Origin: Mycolicibacterium sp. BiH015 | GTDB lineage: Bacteria; Actinomycetota; Actinomycetes; Mycobacteriales; Mycobacteriaceae | Assembly: GCF_027706845.1 (NCBI RefSeq) | Contig: NZ_JAQGCZ010000009.1 | Location: 1 to 64,000 of the forward strand | Reading direction: 5' to 3' | Length of the DNA: 64,000 nucleotides | Part shown: positions 17,079 to 25,359 of the stretch, piece by piece | Position numbering within the stretch: the stretch's first letter is position 1 | Layout of the letters: each line of letters begins with the position of its first letter | Position numbers and translations under genes: made by a program | The notes under the pieces: model-generated | What the model saw: only the letters and a program-made list of their open reading frames with translations | What the model was told of the DNA's origin: nothing | Databases searched by the model: none

Positions 17079-18527
17079 ATGAGCTCGACCACGGGTACCG
17101 CCCAGATCGGCGTGACAGGCCTTGCCGTCATGGGGTCCAACCTCGCGCGGAACTTCGCCAGCCACGGGTACACGGTGGCCCTGCACAACCGGTCGATCGC
17201 CAAGACCGACGCGCTTCTCGCCGAGCACGGTTCCGAGGGCAACTTCGTGCGCAGCGAGACGATCGCGGAGTTCCTCGATGCGCTGGAGAAGCCGCGTCGC
17301 GTCATCATCATGGTCAAAGCCGGTGACCCGACGGATGCGGTGATCAACGAACTCGCCGACGCCATGGAAGAAGGCGACATCATCATCGACGGCGGCAACG
17401 CGCTCTACACCGACACCATCCGCCGGGAGAAGGCAATCCGCGAACGCGGCCTGCACTTCGTCGGCGCCGGCATCTCCGGCGGCGAGGAAGGTGCCCTCAA
17501 AGGCCCGTCCATCATGCCGGGCGGCCCCGCCGAGTCCTACGAATCGCTCGGCCCGCTGCTCGAAGAGATCTCGGCGCACGTCGACGGCGTGCCCTGCTGC
17601 ACCCACATCGGTCCTGACGGCGCCGGGCACTTCGTGAAGATGGTCCACAACGGCATCGAGTACTCCGACATGCAGCTCATCGGCGAGGCCTACCAGTTGC
17701 TGCGGGACGGTCTCGGCAAGACCGCTCCGGAGATCGCCGACGTCTTCGCCGAATGGAACAAAGGCGACCTCGACAGTTTCCTCATCGAGATCACCGCCGA
17801 GGTGCTGCGCCAGACCGACGCCAAGACCGGCAAGCCGCTCGTCGACCTGATTCTCGACGAGGCCGAGCAGAAGGGCACGGGCCGCTGGACCGTCAAATCT
17901 GCGCTGGATCTGGGCGTGCCCGTCACCGGCATCGCCGAGGCCGTATTCGCCCGCGCCCTGTCGGGCTCGGTGGCCCAGCGCAAGGCCACGACTGGCCTGG
18001 CGTCCGGCGAACTCGGCGAAAAGCCAAGCGATGCAGAGCAATTCACCGAGGACATCCGCCAGGCGCTCTACGCGTCGAAGATCATCGCCTATGCCCAGGG
18101 CTTCAACCAGATCCAGGCCGGCTCCAACGAGTACAACTGGGACATCAAGCCCGGCGACATGGCGCGGATCTGGCGCGGCGGCTGCATCATCCGCGCGAAG
18201 TTCCTCAACCGGATCACCGAGGCGTTCGACAACGATCCGCACCTGCCGACGCTGATCGTCGACCCGTACTTCCGCGACGCCATCGAGGCGGCGATCGACA
18301 GCTGGCGCCGAGTGGTGGTCACGGCCACCGAGTTGGGTATCCCGATCCCCGGCTTCTCCTCCGCGCTGTCCTACTACGACGGTCTGCGCACCGAACGCTT
18401 GCCCGCCGCACTGACGCAGGGTCTTCGCGACTTCTTCGGTGCCCATACCTACGGGCGCATCGACAGCGACCCCGCGAAGCGTTTCCACACCCTCTGGAGT
18501 GGCGACCGTAGCGAGGTCGAAGCCTAG
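17079..18527 (+). CDS. gnd1: 6-phosphogluconate dehydrogenase, decarboxylating
   Basis: 482 residues. Oxidises 6-phosphogluconate to ribulose 5-phosphate with NADP in the pentose phosphate pathway. Seen: the N-terminal dinucleotide fold GVTGLAVMGSNLARNFA, the substrate site GAGISGGEEGA, catalytic lysine in HFVKMVHNGIEYSDMQL, and the long all-helical C-terminal domain with KSALDLGVPV and AQGFNQI. I chose the ATG at 17079 with Shine-Dalgarno GAAGGGA 8 bp upstream; a frame open from 17034 adds an unlikely extension. Same position as M. tuberculosis gnd1 (Rv1844c). Confidence 0.97.
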   Translation: MSSTTGTAQIGVTGLAVMGSNLARNFASHGYTVALHNRSIAKTDALLAEHGSEGNFVRSETIAEFLDALEKPRRVIIMVKAGDPTDAVINELADAMEEGDIIIDGGNALYTDTIRREKAIRERGLHFVGAGISGGEEGALKGPSIMPGGPAESYESLGPLLEEISAHVDGVPCCTHIGPDGAGHFVKMVHNGIEYSDMQLIGEAYQLLRDGLGKTAPEIADVFAEWNKGDLDSFLIEITAEVLRQTDAKTGKPLVDLILDEAEQKGTGRWTVKSALDLGVPVTGIAEAVFARALSGSVAQRKATTGLASGELGEKPSDAEQFTEDIRQALYASKIIAYAQGFNQIQAGSNEYNWDIKPGDMARIWRGGCIIRAKFLNRITEAFDNDPHLPTLIVDPYFRDAIEAAIDSWRRVVVTATELGIPIPGFSSALSYYDGLRTERLPAALTQGLRDFFGAHTYGRIDSDPAKRFHTLWSGDRSEVEA

Positions 18528-18537
18528 ACACGCAGCG

Positions 18538-18595
18538 CCGAGAGTGCGACGAGAGCGTGGCAGACGATCTGCCGCGTTCCTGTGCGCACTCTCGG
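18538..18595 (+). terminator. Compound hairpin after gnd1
   Basis: Outer arms of 11 bp, CCGAGAGTGCG (18538-18548) and CGCACTCTCGG (18585-18595), enclose a second stem GGCAGA / TCTGCC (18559-18573). It lies just after the gnd1 stop and 20 bp before guaB1. It may terminate gnd1; no T-run follows. Confidence 0.55.
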
Positions 18596-18614
18596 CGGAA
18601 CTAGACTCGGGGCC

Positions 18615-20060
18615 GTGAAGTTTCTCGATGGCCACCGGCCGCCCTTCGACCTGACCTACAACGATGTGTTCATCGTGCCGGGGCGCTCCGACCTGCCATC
18701 ACGCTTCGATGTGAACCTGTCCACGGTCGACGGCTCGGGCACCACGATCCCGGTGGTCGTCGCCAACATGACCGCGGTGGCGGGCCGCCGGATGGCAGAG
18801 ACCGTAGCCCGCCGTGGCGGGATCGTGGTTCTGCCGCAAGACCTTCCGTTGTCCGCGGTCCAACACACGGTGGACTTCGTCAAGAGCCGCGACCCCGTCG
18901 TCGACACCCCCGTCACGCTCTCCCCCGACGATTCGGTATCCGACGCCGCCGCGTTGATCCACAAGCGGGCCCACGGTGCCGCGGTCGTCGTGTCCGACAA
19001 CCGGCCCGTCGGCCTGGTCACCGAGGAGTCCTTCCGCGGTGTGGACCGCTTCACCAGGGTTCGTGACGTGGCGATCTCCGATTTCGTCACCGCGCCGGTG
19101 GGAACCGAGCCCCGCAAGGTCTTCGATCTGCTCGAACACGCCCCCAAGGACGGCGGGGCCATCGCCGTGCTCACCGACGCCGACGGATCGCTGGCCGGAG
19201 TCCTGACGCGCACCGGTGCCATCCGGGCGGGCATCTACACCCCGGCGGTCGACGCGAACGGGCGGTTGCGGATAGCGACGGCGGTCGGCATCAACGGCGA
19301 CGTCGCGGCGAAAGCCCGCGACCTCGCCGCGGCCGGCGCCGACCTGCTCGTCATCGACACTGCGCACGGTCATCAGCAGAAGATGCTCGACGCCATCGAG
19401 GCGGTCGCGGCGCTCGATCTCGGCCTTCCACTGGCGGCGGGCAACGTCGTGTCGGCGTCCGGCACCCGCGATCTGATCAATGCCGGTGCGACCATCGTGA
19501 AGGTCGGCGTCGGCCCCGGCGCCATGTGCACCACGCGGATGATGACGGGAGTGGGTCGTCCGCAGTTCTCTGCTGTAGTCGAATGTTCAACTGCGGCAAA
19601 GGAACTCGGCGGACACGTCTGGGCGGACGGCGGCGTCCGTCATCCCCGCGATGTGGCGTTGGCGCTCGCGGCAGGTGCGTCGAACGTGATGATCGGCTCG
19701 TGGTTCGCGGGCACCTACGAGTCCCCCGGCGATCTGATGCACGATCGGGACGACCAGCCCTACAAGGAGAGTTACGGCATGGCGTCCAAACGCGCCGTCG
19801 CGGCGCGCACCTCCTCCGACAGCGCATTCGACCGGGCCCGCAAGGGACTCTTCGAAGAGGGCATCTCGACCTCGCGGATGGGACTGGACCCCATGCGCGG
19901 CGGGGTCGAGGACCTGATCGACCACATCACCTCCGGCGTCCGCAGCACATGCACCTACGTCGGCGCAGCCACGCTGCCCGAACTGCACGAGAAGGTTGTG
20001 CTCGGCGTTCAGTCAGCCGCTGGCTTCGCCGAGGGGCACCCGCTGCCCACCGGTTGGTGA
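18615..20060 (+). CDS. guaB1: GuaB1, IMPDH-family GMP reductase
   Basis: 481-residue IMP dehydrogenase-family TIM barrel with an inserted CBS pair (about residues 95-205). The catalytic loop reads GPGAMCTTRMMTGVGRPQ, with cysteine and the dinucleotide-phosphate motif, followed by WADGGVRHPRDVALALAAGA. Mycobacterial GuaB1 has been assigned as GMP reductase (GMP to IMP, purine salvage), with GMP/ATP sensing by the CBS domains. GTG at 18615 gives VKFLDGHRPPFDLTYNDV, the family start. The last 48 bp overlap the converging ABC transporter gene. Confidence 0.93.
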   Translation: MKFLDGHRPPFDLTYNDVFIVPGRSDLPSRFDVNLSTVDGSGTTIPVVVANMTAVAGRRMAETVARRGGIVVLPQDLPLSAVQHTVDFVKSRDPVVDTPVTLSPDDSVSDAAALIHKRAHGAAVVVSDNRPVGLVTEESFRGVDRFTRVRDVAISDFVTAPVGTEPRKVFDLLEHAPKDGGAIAVLTDADGSLAGVLTRTGAIRAGIYTPAVDANGRLRIATAVGINGDVAAKARDLAAAGADLLVIDTAHGHQQKMLDAIEAVAALDLGLPLAAGNVVSASGTRDLINAGATIVKVGVGPGAMCTTRMMTGVGRPQFSAVVECSTAAKELGGHVWADGGVRHPRDVALALAAGASNVMIGSWFAGTYESPGDLMHDRDDQPYKESYGMASKRAVAARTSSDSAFDRARKGLFEEGISTSRMGLDPMRGGVEDLIDHITSGVRSTCTYVGAATLPELHEKVVLGVQSAAGFAEGHPLPTGW

Positions 20061-21104
20061 CGGGTACGCCAGGACGCCCTGGTCGTCGCGGTCGTCGACC
20101 TCGACGGTGACCGACTGGTCCGCCATCAGTTCTGTTCGGCCCGGGCTGCGCAGTTGGAGGGCTGTTCCGTCCTCCAAGCGGACGTGGATCACGGTGTCGG
20201 CGCCGTAGAACCGACAGGCCGTCACCAGCGCGGGTACTCCCGCTGATCCGACCCGCAACTGCTCGGGCCGCAGCACCGCCACGGCGGGGCCGTCGTCGAC
20301 CCGCAGCCGGGCGCGAAGCGCTCCGAGCGCGGTGTGCACGATCCCCGACCTGGCAATTCCGCCCAGTTCCACCGTGCTGCCGATGAACCGGGCATTGGTC
20401 AAGGTGGAGGGGCGGTTGAAGAGGTCTGCGGGAGTGGCGTGCTGGGCGACCACGCCGTCGATGAGCAACGCCACCGAGTCGGCGAGCGAAAGCGCCTCGG
20501 ACTGGTCGTGGGTGACCAGGATCGCGGTAGTGCCGGCCTCACGCAGGATCACGGCGATGTCCTCACGGACGCGGGTGCGCAGCCCGGCATCGAGCGCGGC
20601 GAACGGCTCGTCGAGAAGGAGCACTCGGGGACGGGCTGCGAGAGCGCGTGCCAGGGCGACCCGCTGTTGCTGGCCGCCCGAGATCTCGTGTGGGCGCGCG
20701 TCGGCCAGACCGTCGAGTCCGACGACCTCCAGCCATCTCATGACCTCGCCGTTCGGACTTCTCCGCGTGTTTCGATCCAGCCCGAACGCCACGTTCTCCC
20801 CCACGCTCAGGTGCGGGAACAACGCCCCCTCCTGCGGCATCAACCCGACCCGGCGGCGGTGCACCGGAACGGTGACGCCGGATCCGGCCATCGTCTCACC
20901 GGCGATACTCACCGTGCCGGTGTCGGGGTCCTCGAAACCCGCCAGTATTCGCAGCAGCGTGGTCTTGCCGCAGCCCGACGGTCCCAGCACTGCGGTGATC
21001 GAACCCGCAGCCACGTCGAGGTCGATTCCGGAAAGGACCCGGCGCTCGCCGAACGACTTGCCGACCCCGCGCGCGGCGACAGAGGCCGCGGGTAGCTCAA
21101 TCAC
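20013..21104 (-). CDS. fbpC: FbpC-type ferric ABC transporter ATPase
   Basis: 363-residue nucleotide-binding subunit of an iron(III)-type importer. Walker A GPSGCGKTT near residue 43, Q-loop MPQEGALFPHLS, signature ISGGQQQR, Walker B VLLLDEPFAALD, switch His in VTHDQSEA, then a C-terminal regulatory TOBE-like domain. It overlaps the permease gene by 8 bp (coupled) and overlaps the 3' end of guaB1 by 48 bp, an unusually long convergent overlap that suits an insertion next to guaB1. Confidence 0.92.
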   Translation of the reverse strand: MIELPAASVAARGVGKSFGERRVLSGIDLDVAAGSITAVLGPSGCGKTTLLRILAGFEDPDTGTVSIAGETMAGSGVTVPVHRRRVGLMPQEGALFPHLSVGENVAFGLDRNTRRSPNGEVMRWLEVVGLDGLADARPHEISGGQQQRVALARALAARPRVLLLDEPFAALDAGLRTRVREDIAVILREAGTTAILVTHDQSEALSLADSVALLIDGVVAQHATPADLFNRPSTLTNARFIGSTVELGGIARSGIVHTALGALRARLRVDDGPAVAVLRPEQLRVGSAGVPALVTACRFYGADTVIHVRLEDGTALQLRSPGRTELMADQSVTVEVDDRDDQGVLAYPSPTGGQRVPLGEASG

Positions 21105-22647
21105 TGCGCACCTCGACAGAACTGGTGCTCCACATGCCGAGCACGGCGGTGGGCACGGCCGCGAACACCAGAAGTGCCGCCGCGTAGGGCGCTGACGCCG
21201 CGTAGTCGCTGATCGAGCTGTAGCCCCAGAGCCGGGTGGCGAGGGTCTCGGTGCCGGTGGGATGCAGGAGCAGCGTCACCGGCAGCTCCTTCATACACGT
21301 CAACAGCACCAGCGCCGCACCTGCCGCGATGCCGGGGAGTGCCACGCGGGCGGTGACCGTCGCGAATGCCCGCAGCGGAGCGCGCCCCAGGGACCGGGCC
21401 ACCTCCTCGAGCCGGATGGGGGCGGACTCCACGGCCGCGCGAATCGAACCGATCGCCATGGGCACGAACAGCACCGTATAGGCCAGGATCAGCAGCGGCT
21501 CACGCTGGTAGATCGGCCGTAGCAGGAGCACTCCGAGGGACACCATCGAGATGGCGATGACGATCGCCGGCAGGCCATGAGCAACATAGCTCGCTCCTTC
21601 CAGAGCCTTGGTGGCGCCGTCGCGGTGCCGGGCTGCCAGCACCCCCAGTGGCAGCGCCGCAGCTGTCGAGGCCACCGCCGCGGCTGCCGACAACCAGAAT
21701 GTGTTACCCAGCGCGCCAACCCATTCCGCGACGTCCCAGCGCGGGCCCGCGGCGAGGAGCCAGTCGGTGAGCTCGATGCCCGGCACCACCAGGGCGGCGC
21801 CCAGCACAGTCAGTGGGGCCAGCAGCGCGACCCAGCTCCACCGGCCGAGACGGTTGAGCGGCGCCGGCCGCGGCGAACCCGCCCCGACCCTGGATGCGGC
21901 GGCCAGCCCACGGGCCCGGTGCTCGGCCACCACCAACGCGACCGCGAACACCATCAGCACGAGCGACAGGACGGCGGCTCGCGACGGGTTGAATCCGGAC
22001 CGGTATGCGCCGTAGATCACCCACGTGAACGCCTCGTACCGCATGGCTGCCACCGCACCGAAGTCACTGAGCACGTAGAGGGCGACCAGCAGTGCACCGG
22101 CCGCGATCGCCGCGCGCGCCTGCCGCAGCGTCACCCGGAACAGCACGGCCCAGCCGCCGAGCCCGAGAGACCGGGCCACCTCTTCCTGGGCGGGATCCAC
22201 CCGTGCGAGCGCCGCCATCGTCGTGAGCAGCACCAGGGGGTAGCTGACCAGTGTCAGGACCAGGGTGGCACCCCAGAAGCCGGCGACCGCGGGGACGGCT
22301 GAAACCCACAGGTATGCCAGCAGATAGCTGGGCATGGCCAGCGGAAGCGTCAATGCGACGGCGAGCCCGCGCCTACCTTTTAGCGTGGTGCGGGTGCACA
22401 GGATCGCCAACCCGACGCCGAGAACCACACAGGCCGCGGTGACGGTGGTGACCAGCACCAGCGAACGACCCACCAGCGCCGCGGTGCGCGGCTGGAAGAT
22501 CTCCTCGACCACGAAGGGCCAGCCGCGCTCCAGTGCCCGTTCGGCCAGGTAGACCAGCGGCACCAGGGTGCACGCGGCCACCAGGACAGCCGGAAGGACA
22601 AGCAGCGCAGGCGGGCGTCGACGGGCCAGCCGGACGGCGCCGGTCAC
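21097..22647 (-). CDS. fbpB: FbpB-type ferric ABC transporter permease (fused double permease)
   Basis: 516-residue membrane protein with about twelve hydrophobic segments in two homologous halves, each with an EAA-like loop (EEVARSLGLGGWAVLFRVTL near 156-175 and EEVARSLGRAPLRAFATVT in the second half). This is the fused permease form of the FbpB/CysTW-like ferric import family. Second gene of the transporter operon, 4 bp after the binding-protein gene and overlapping the ATPase gene. Confidence 0.92.
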   Translation of the reverse strand: MTGAVRLARRRPPALLVLPAVLVAACTLVPLVYLAERALERGWPFVVEEIFQPRTAALVGRSLVLVTTVTAACVVLGVGLAILCTRTTLKGRRGLAVALTLPLAMPSYLLAYLWVSAVPAVAGFWGATLVLTLVSYPLVLLTTMAALARVDPAQEEVARSLGLGGWAVLFRVTLRQARAAIAAGALLVALYVLSDFGAVAAMRYEAFTWVIYGAYRSGFNPSRAAVLSLVLMVFAVALVVAEHRARGLAAASRVGAGSPRPAPLNRLGRWSWVALLAPLTVLGAALVVPGIELTDWLLAAGPRWDVAEWVGALGNTFWLSAAAAVASTAAALPLGVLAARHRDGATKALEGASYVAHGLPAIVIAISMVSLGVLLLRPIYQREPLLILAYTVLFVPMAIGSIRAAVESAPIRLEEVARSLGRAPLRAFATVTARVALPGIAAGAALVLLTCMKELPVTLLLHPTGTETLATRLWGYSSISDYAASAPYAAALLVFAAVPTAVLGMWSTSSVEVRSD

Positions 22648-22651
22648 CGGG

Positions 22652-23677
22652 TCAGTTCGTCAGCAGGCCGGTCTTGACCAGCAGTTCCTGGGTGGCCTCG
22701 ATGTCATCGAGCTGCGAGAGGTCCACGGCAGGAGGCTGCAGGTCGGCCAGCGGCGGCATTTCCGCCGACGGCGCGACGCCGGCCGCGAGCGGATACTCGG
22801 CGGTCTCGGTCGCGAAGTACTTCTGTGCCGACTCTCCGACCAGGTACGCAGCGAATTGCTGGGCCTTCTCCGGGTCCGGGGCCGCCTTCAGCACGCCCAC
22901 GCCGGCGACGTTGACCAGCCCGCCCGGGTCCCCGGGCGCCATGAACCGGTTCTCGGCCACCACGGCGTCCGGTCCCTTCGAGTTGATCAGCTCATAGAGG
23001 TAGTAGTGATTCACCAGGCCGAGGGGGATCTGGCCGGCATCCACCGCGTCGCGGACCGCGACATTGTTCTCGAACGCCTTCGGATCCTGCGCCTTGAACG
23101 CGCGCAGCCATTGCTCGGCACCGTCCTCCCCGCGCACCACGCGCAGGCCGGTGACGAAGGACTGCCACGACGCGTTGCTGGGCGCGAAGCCGATCTTGCC
23201 CTTCCACTCCGGAGCCAGCAGGCCGTCGATCGTATCCGGAGGGTTGGGCGCCAACGTCGGGTTGTAGACGATGACGCGCGCCCGTCCCGACACGCCGACC
23301 CACGTGCCGTCGGCCGCCGAGTACTGCTTGGGAACGGCCGCGACGGTCTCGGCATCGATGGGTGCGAGCAGGCCTGCCTTCGAGACCGCGCCCAGCGCAC
23401 CGGCATCCTGGGACAGAAATACGTCGGCCGGAGACTTGTCACCTTCGGTCAGCAACTGGGCGGCCAGTTCACCTGAGCCCGCGTAGCGGGTCTCGACCTC
23501 GATGCCGGTCTCCGCGCTGAACTGCTCGATCAGGGGCTTGACCAGCTCCTCGCTGCGACCCGAATACACGACGAGTTTGTCGTCGCTGCCCGTCTGCTCC
23601 GACCCGCACGAGGTGAGGGCCAGCGTTGCGGCCACCGCTGCGACCACTCCCGCCCACCGGGTGAACGACATCGACAT
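22652..23677 (-). CDS. fbpA: FbpA-type iron(III)-binding lipoprotein
   Basis: 341 residues. Lipoprotein signal MSMSFTRWAGVVAAVAATLA ending in the lipobox LTSC, then the periplasmic-binding fold starting KLVVYSGRSEELVKPLIEQF. NHYYLYEL in the second lobe matches the paired tyrosines that coordinate ferric iron in FbpA/FutA proteins. The start is ATG at 23677 with AAAGGGGG upstream; a second ATG follows two codons later. An iron box about 52 bp upstream supports iron regulation. Confidence 0.92.
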   Translation of the reverse strand: MSMSFTRWAGVVAAVAATLALTSCGSEQTGSDDKLVVYSGRSEELVKPLIEQFSAETGIEVETRYAGSGELAAQLLTEGDKSPADVFLSQDAGALGAVSKAGLLAPIDAETVAAVPKQYSAADGTWVGVSGRARVIVYNPTLAPNPPDTIDGLLAPEWKGKIGFAPSNASWQSFVTGLRVVRGEDGAEQWLRAFKAQDPKAFENNVAVRDAVDAGQIPLGLVNHYYLYELINSKGPDAVVAENRFMAPGDPGGLVNVAGVGVLKAAPDPEKAQQFAAYLVGESAQKYFATETAEYPLAAGVAPSAEMPPLADLQPPAVDLSQLDDIEATQELLVKTGLLTN

Positions 23678-23728
23678 CTGGCCCCCTTTCTTTGCCTGCG
23701 TTGCGCACGAAAGTACCATTCCGGCGAA

Positions 23729-23747
23729 TTTGGTTAGCCTAAGCATT
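23729..23747 (-). promoter_or_regulatory. IdeR-type iron box upstream of fbpABC
   Basis: On the minus strand the 19-mer contains GCTTAGGCTAACC and matches the iron-box consensus at 14 of 19 positions, with an intact central GGCTAACC half. It lies 52 bp before the fbpA start, a typical operator position. The opposite-strand gene is farther away (over 100 bp to the leader ORF). Confidence 0.65.
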
Positions 23748-23851
23748 TGGGCGGCGATCGAATGTTCGAATTCGGCTAGCATGTGTTGACAATCAAGAGG
23801 TTCCGCGCAGGCAACAATGCGCGTGACGCCACTGTCGACGAAAGGGACCAG

Positions 23852-24004
23852 GTGCCTCAGGCACAGGATGGAGACCCATCCGAACCGGCCACCGCCGGTG
23901 AGCGGTCTGACCAGCAACCCTGCGACGCAGAGCCGTCCCCTAGGTGGCCGGGCACCCGACCCGGCACCCCCATACGTCACCTGTGCTACGGGGCATCCCG
24001 ATGA
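23852..24004 (+). CDS. Proline-rich 50-residue leader ORF translationally coupled to the CNNM gene
   Basis: GTG at 23852 is preceded 5 bp upstream by GAAAGGGA. The frame encodes 50 residues rich in Pro, Asp, Glu and Arg (VPQAQDGDPSEPATAGERSD at the start, HLCYGASR at the end) and its TGA overlaps the ATG of the next gene (ATGA). The next gene has no clear Shine-Dalgarno of its own, so coupling is plausible. The same DNA forms consecutive perfect hairpins: GTGCC/GGCAC (23852-23864), GGATGG/CCATCC (23866-23881), ACCGGC/GCCGGT (23884-23899), CTGC/GCAG (23920-23930), GCCGGG/CCCGGC (about 23948-23965). It could be a regulatory leader of a metal-transport gene. A -10 candidate TAGCAT lies at 23777-23782. 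Confidence 0.5.
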   Translation: MPQAQDGDPSEPATAGERSDQQPCDAEPSPRWPGTRPGTPIRHLCYGASR

Positions 24005-25359
24005 GCGTAGGAATGTCGCTACTGTCGCTGGCGGCGATCGTCCTGCTGACCGCGGGCACCGCGGTGTTCGTCGCCGCCGAATTCTCGCTGACGGCGCTGG
24101 AACGCAGCACGGTCGAATCCAATGTCCGCAACGGAGACCGGCGCGACCTCATGGTGCAGCGCGCCCACCGCACACTGTCCACACAGCTCTCCGGCGCGCA
24201 GGTCGGCATCTCGATCACGACGCTGGCCACCGGTTTCCTCGCCGAACCCGTCGTCGCACGTCTGATACACCCTGGCCTGACGGCACTGAAGATCCCCGAG
24301 CGTTTCGCCGGCGGCCTCTCGCTGGCCCTGGCGATATTGATCGCCACATCGCTGTCCATGGTGTTCGGCGAGCTCGTGCCGAAGAACTTGGCGGTCGCGC
24401 GGCCGGTGCCCACGGCGCGGTGGTCGGCCCCGCTGCAGCTGATGTTCTCGTTCGCCTTCAACCCGCTGATCAGATTCACCAACGGCACCGCCAACTGGAT
24501 TCTGCGCAGGCTCGGCATCGAGCCCGCCGAGGAACTGCGCTCGGCCCGTTCACCGCAGGAACTCGTGTCACTCGTGCGCTCATCGGCAGAAAGCGGCTCG
24601 CTCGACCCCGTCACCGCCGTCCTGGTGGACAGGTCGCTGCAATTCGGCGACCGCACTGCCGAAGAATTGATGACGCCCCGCTCCAAGATCGACACCCTCG
24701 AAGCCGACGACACCGTCGTCGATCTGAGTGAAGCCGCCATCGGCACCGGCCATTCCCGGTTCCCCGTCATCCGCGGCGATCTCGACGAGACAATCGGAAT
24801 GGTGCACGTCAAACAGGTTTTCGAGGTGCCCGCCGCGGCTCGTGCGACGACCAGACTCGCAGACCTGGTGCAGCCGGTCACGAAGGTGCCCTCGACGCTC
24901 GACGGCGACGCCGTGATGACCGAGGTCCGCGCCAACGGCCTGCAGACGGCGCTGGTCGTCGACGAATACGGCGGCACCGCGGGCATGGTCACCGTGGAAG
25001 ACCTGATCGAGGAGATCGTCGGCGACGTGCGCGACGAGCACGACGTGGAACCGCCCGACGTGGTCGCCGCAGGCCAGGGCTGGCAGGTCTCCGGACTGCT
25101 GCGCATCGACGAAGTCGCCGAGGGCACCGAATTCCGAGCCCCCGAGGGTGATTACGAGACGATCGGGGGCCTCGTCCTGGAGAAGCTCGGCCACATCCCG
25201 GAAGAAGGCGAGACGGTGGAGCTGACCGCGTTCGATCCCGACGGACCCATCGAGGACCCGGTGCGCTGGCTGGCGACCGTGGTCAAGATGGACGGACGCC
25301 GCATCGATCAGCTGCGATTGACCGAACTGGGCCGCAAGGGTGACGAACCTCGTGGGTGA
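24001..25359 (+). CDS. CNNM/CorC-type membrane protein with CBS domains (Rv1842c-like)
   Basis: 452 residues. DUF21 transmembrane domain (about 1-190; LLSLAAIVLLTAGTAVFVAAEFSLTALERS), acidic SLSMVFGELVPKNLAV, then a CBS pair (MTPRSKIDTLE ... GMVHVKQVF and VVDEYGGTAGMVTVEDLIEEIVGDV), and a C-terminal CorC_HlyC transporter-associated domain ending with the FDPDGPIEDP region. The family is often called haemolysin-like but its characterised members handle magnesium or cobalt. Start ATG at 24001, overlapping the leader ORF. First of a pair with the next gene, as Rv1842c-Rv1841c. Confidence 0.93.
   Translation: MSVGMSLLSLAAIVLLTAGTAVFVAAEFSLTALERSTVESNVRNGDRRDLMVQRAHRTLSTQLSGAQVGISITTLATGFLAEPVVARLIHPGLTALKIPERFAGGLSLALAILIATSLSMVFGELVPKNLAVARPVPTARWSAPLQLMFSFAFNPLIRFTNGTANWILRRLGIEPAEELRSARSPQELVSLVRSSAESGSLDPVTAVLVDRSLQFGDRTAEELMTPRSKIDTLEADDTVVDLSEAAIGTGHSRFPVIRGDLDETIGMVHVKQVFEVPAAARATTRLADLVQPVTKVPSTLDGDAVMTEVRANGLQTALVVDEYGGTAGMVTVEDLIEEIVGDVRDEHDVEPPDVVAAGQGWQVSGLLRIDEVAEGTEFRAPEGDYETIGGLVLEKLGHIPEEGETVELTAFDPDGPIEDPVRWLATVVKMDGRRIDQLRLTELGRKGDEPRG

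Noticed and set aside
15936..18635. Very long open frame on the minus strand opposite blaI, the M56 gene and gnd1
   Set aside because: The plus-strand products are clear family members with matching starts; the opposite frame is an effect of high-GC codon bias and shows no family pattern.
23789..24000. M-box (ykoK) magnesium riboswitch before the CNNM gene
   Set aside because: Structured and before a fitting gene, but the conserved M-box core segments could not be matched; kept only as an unassigned leader.
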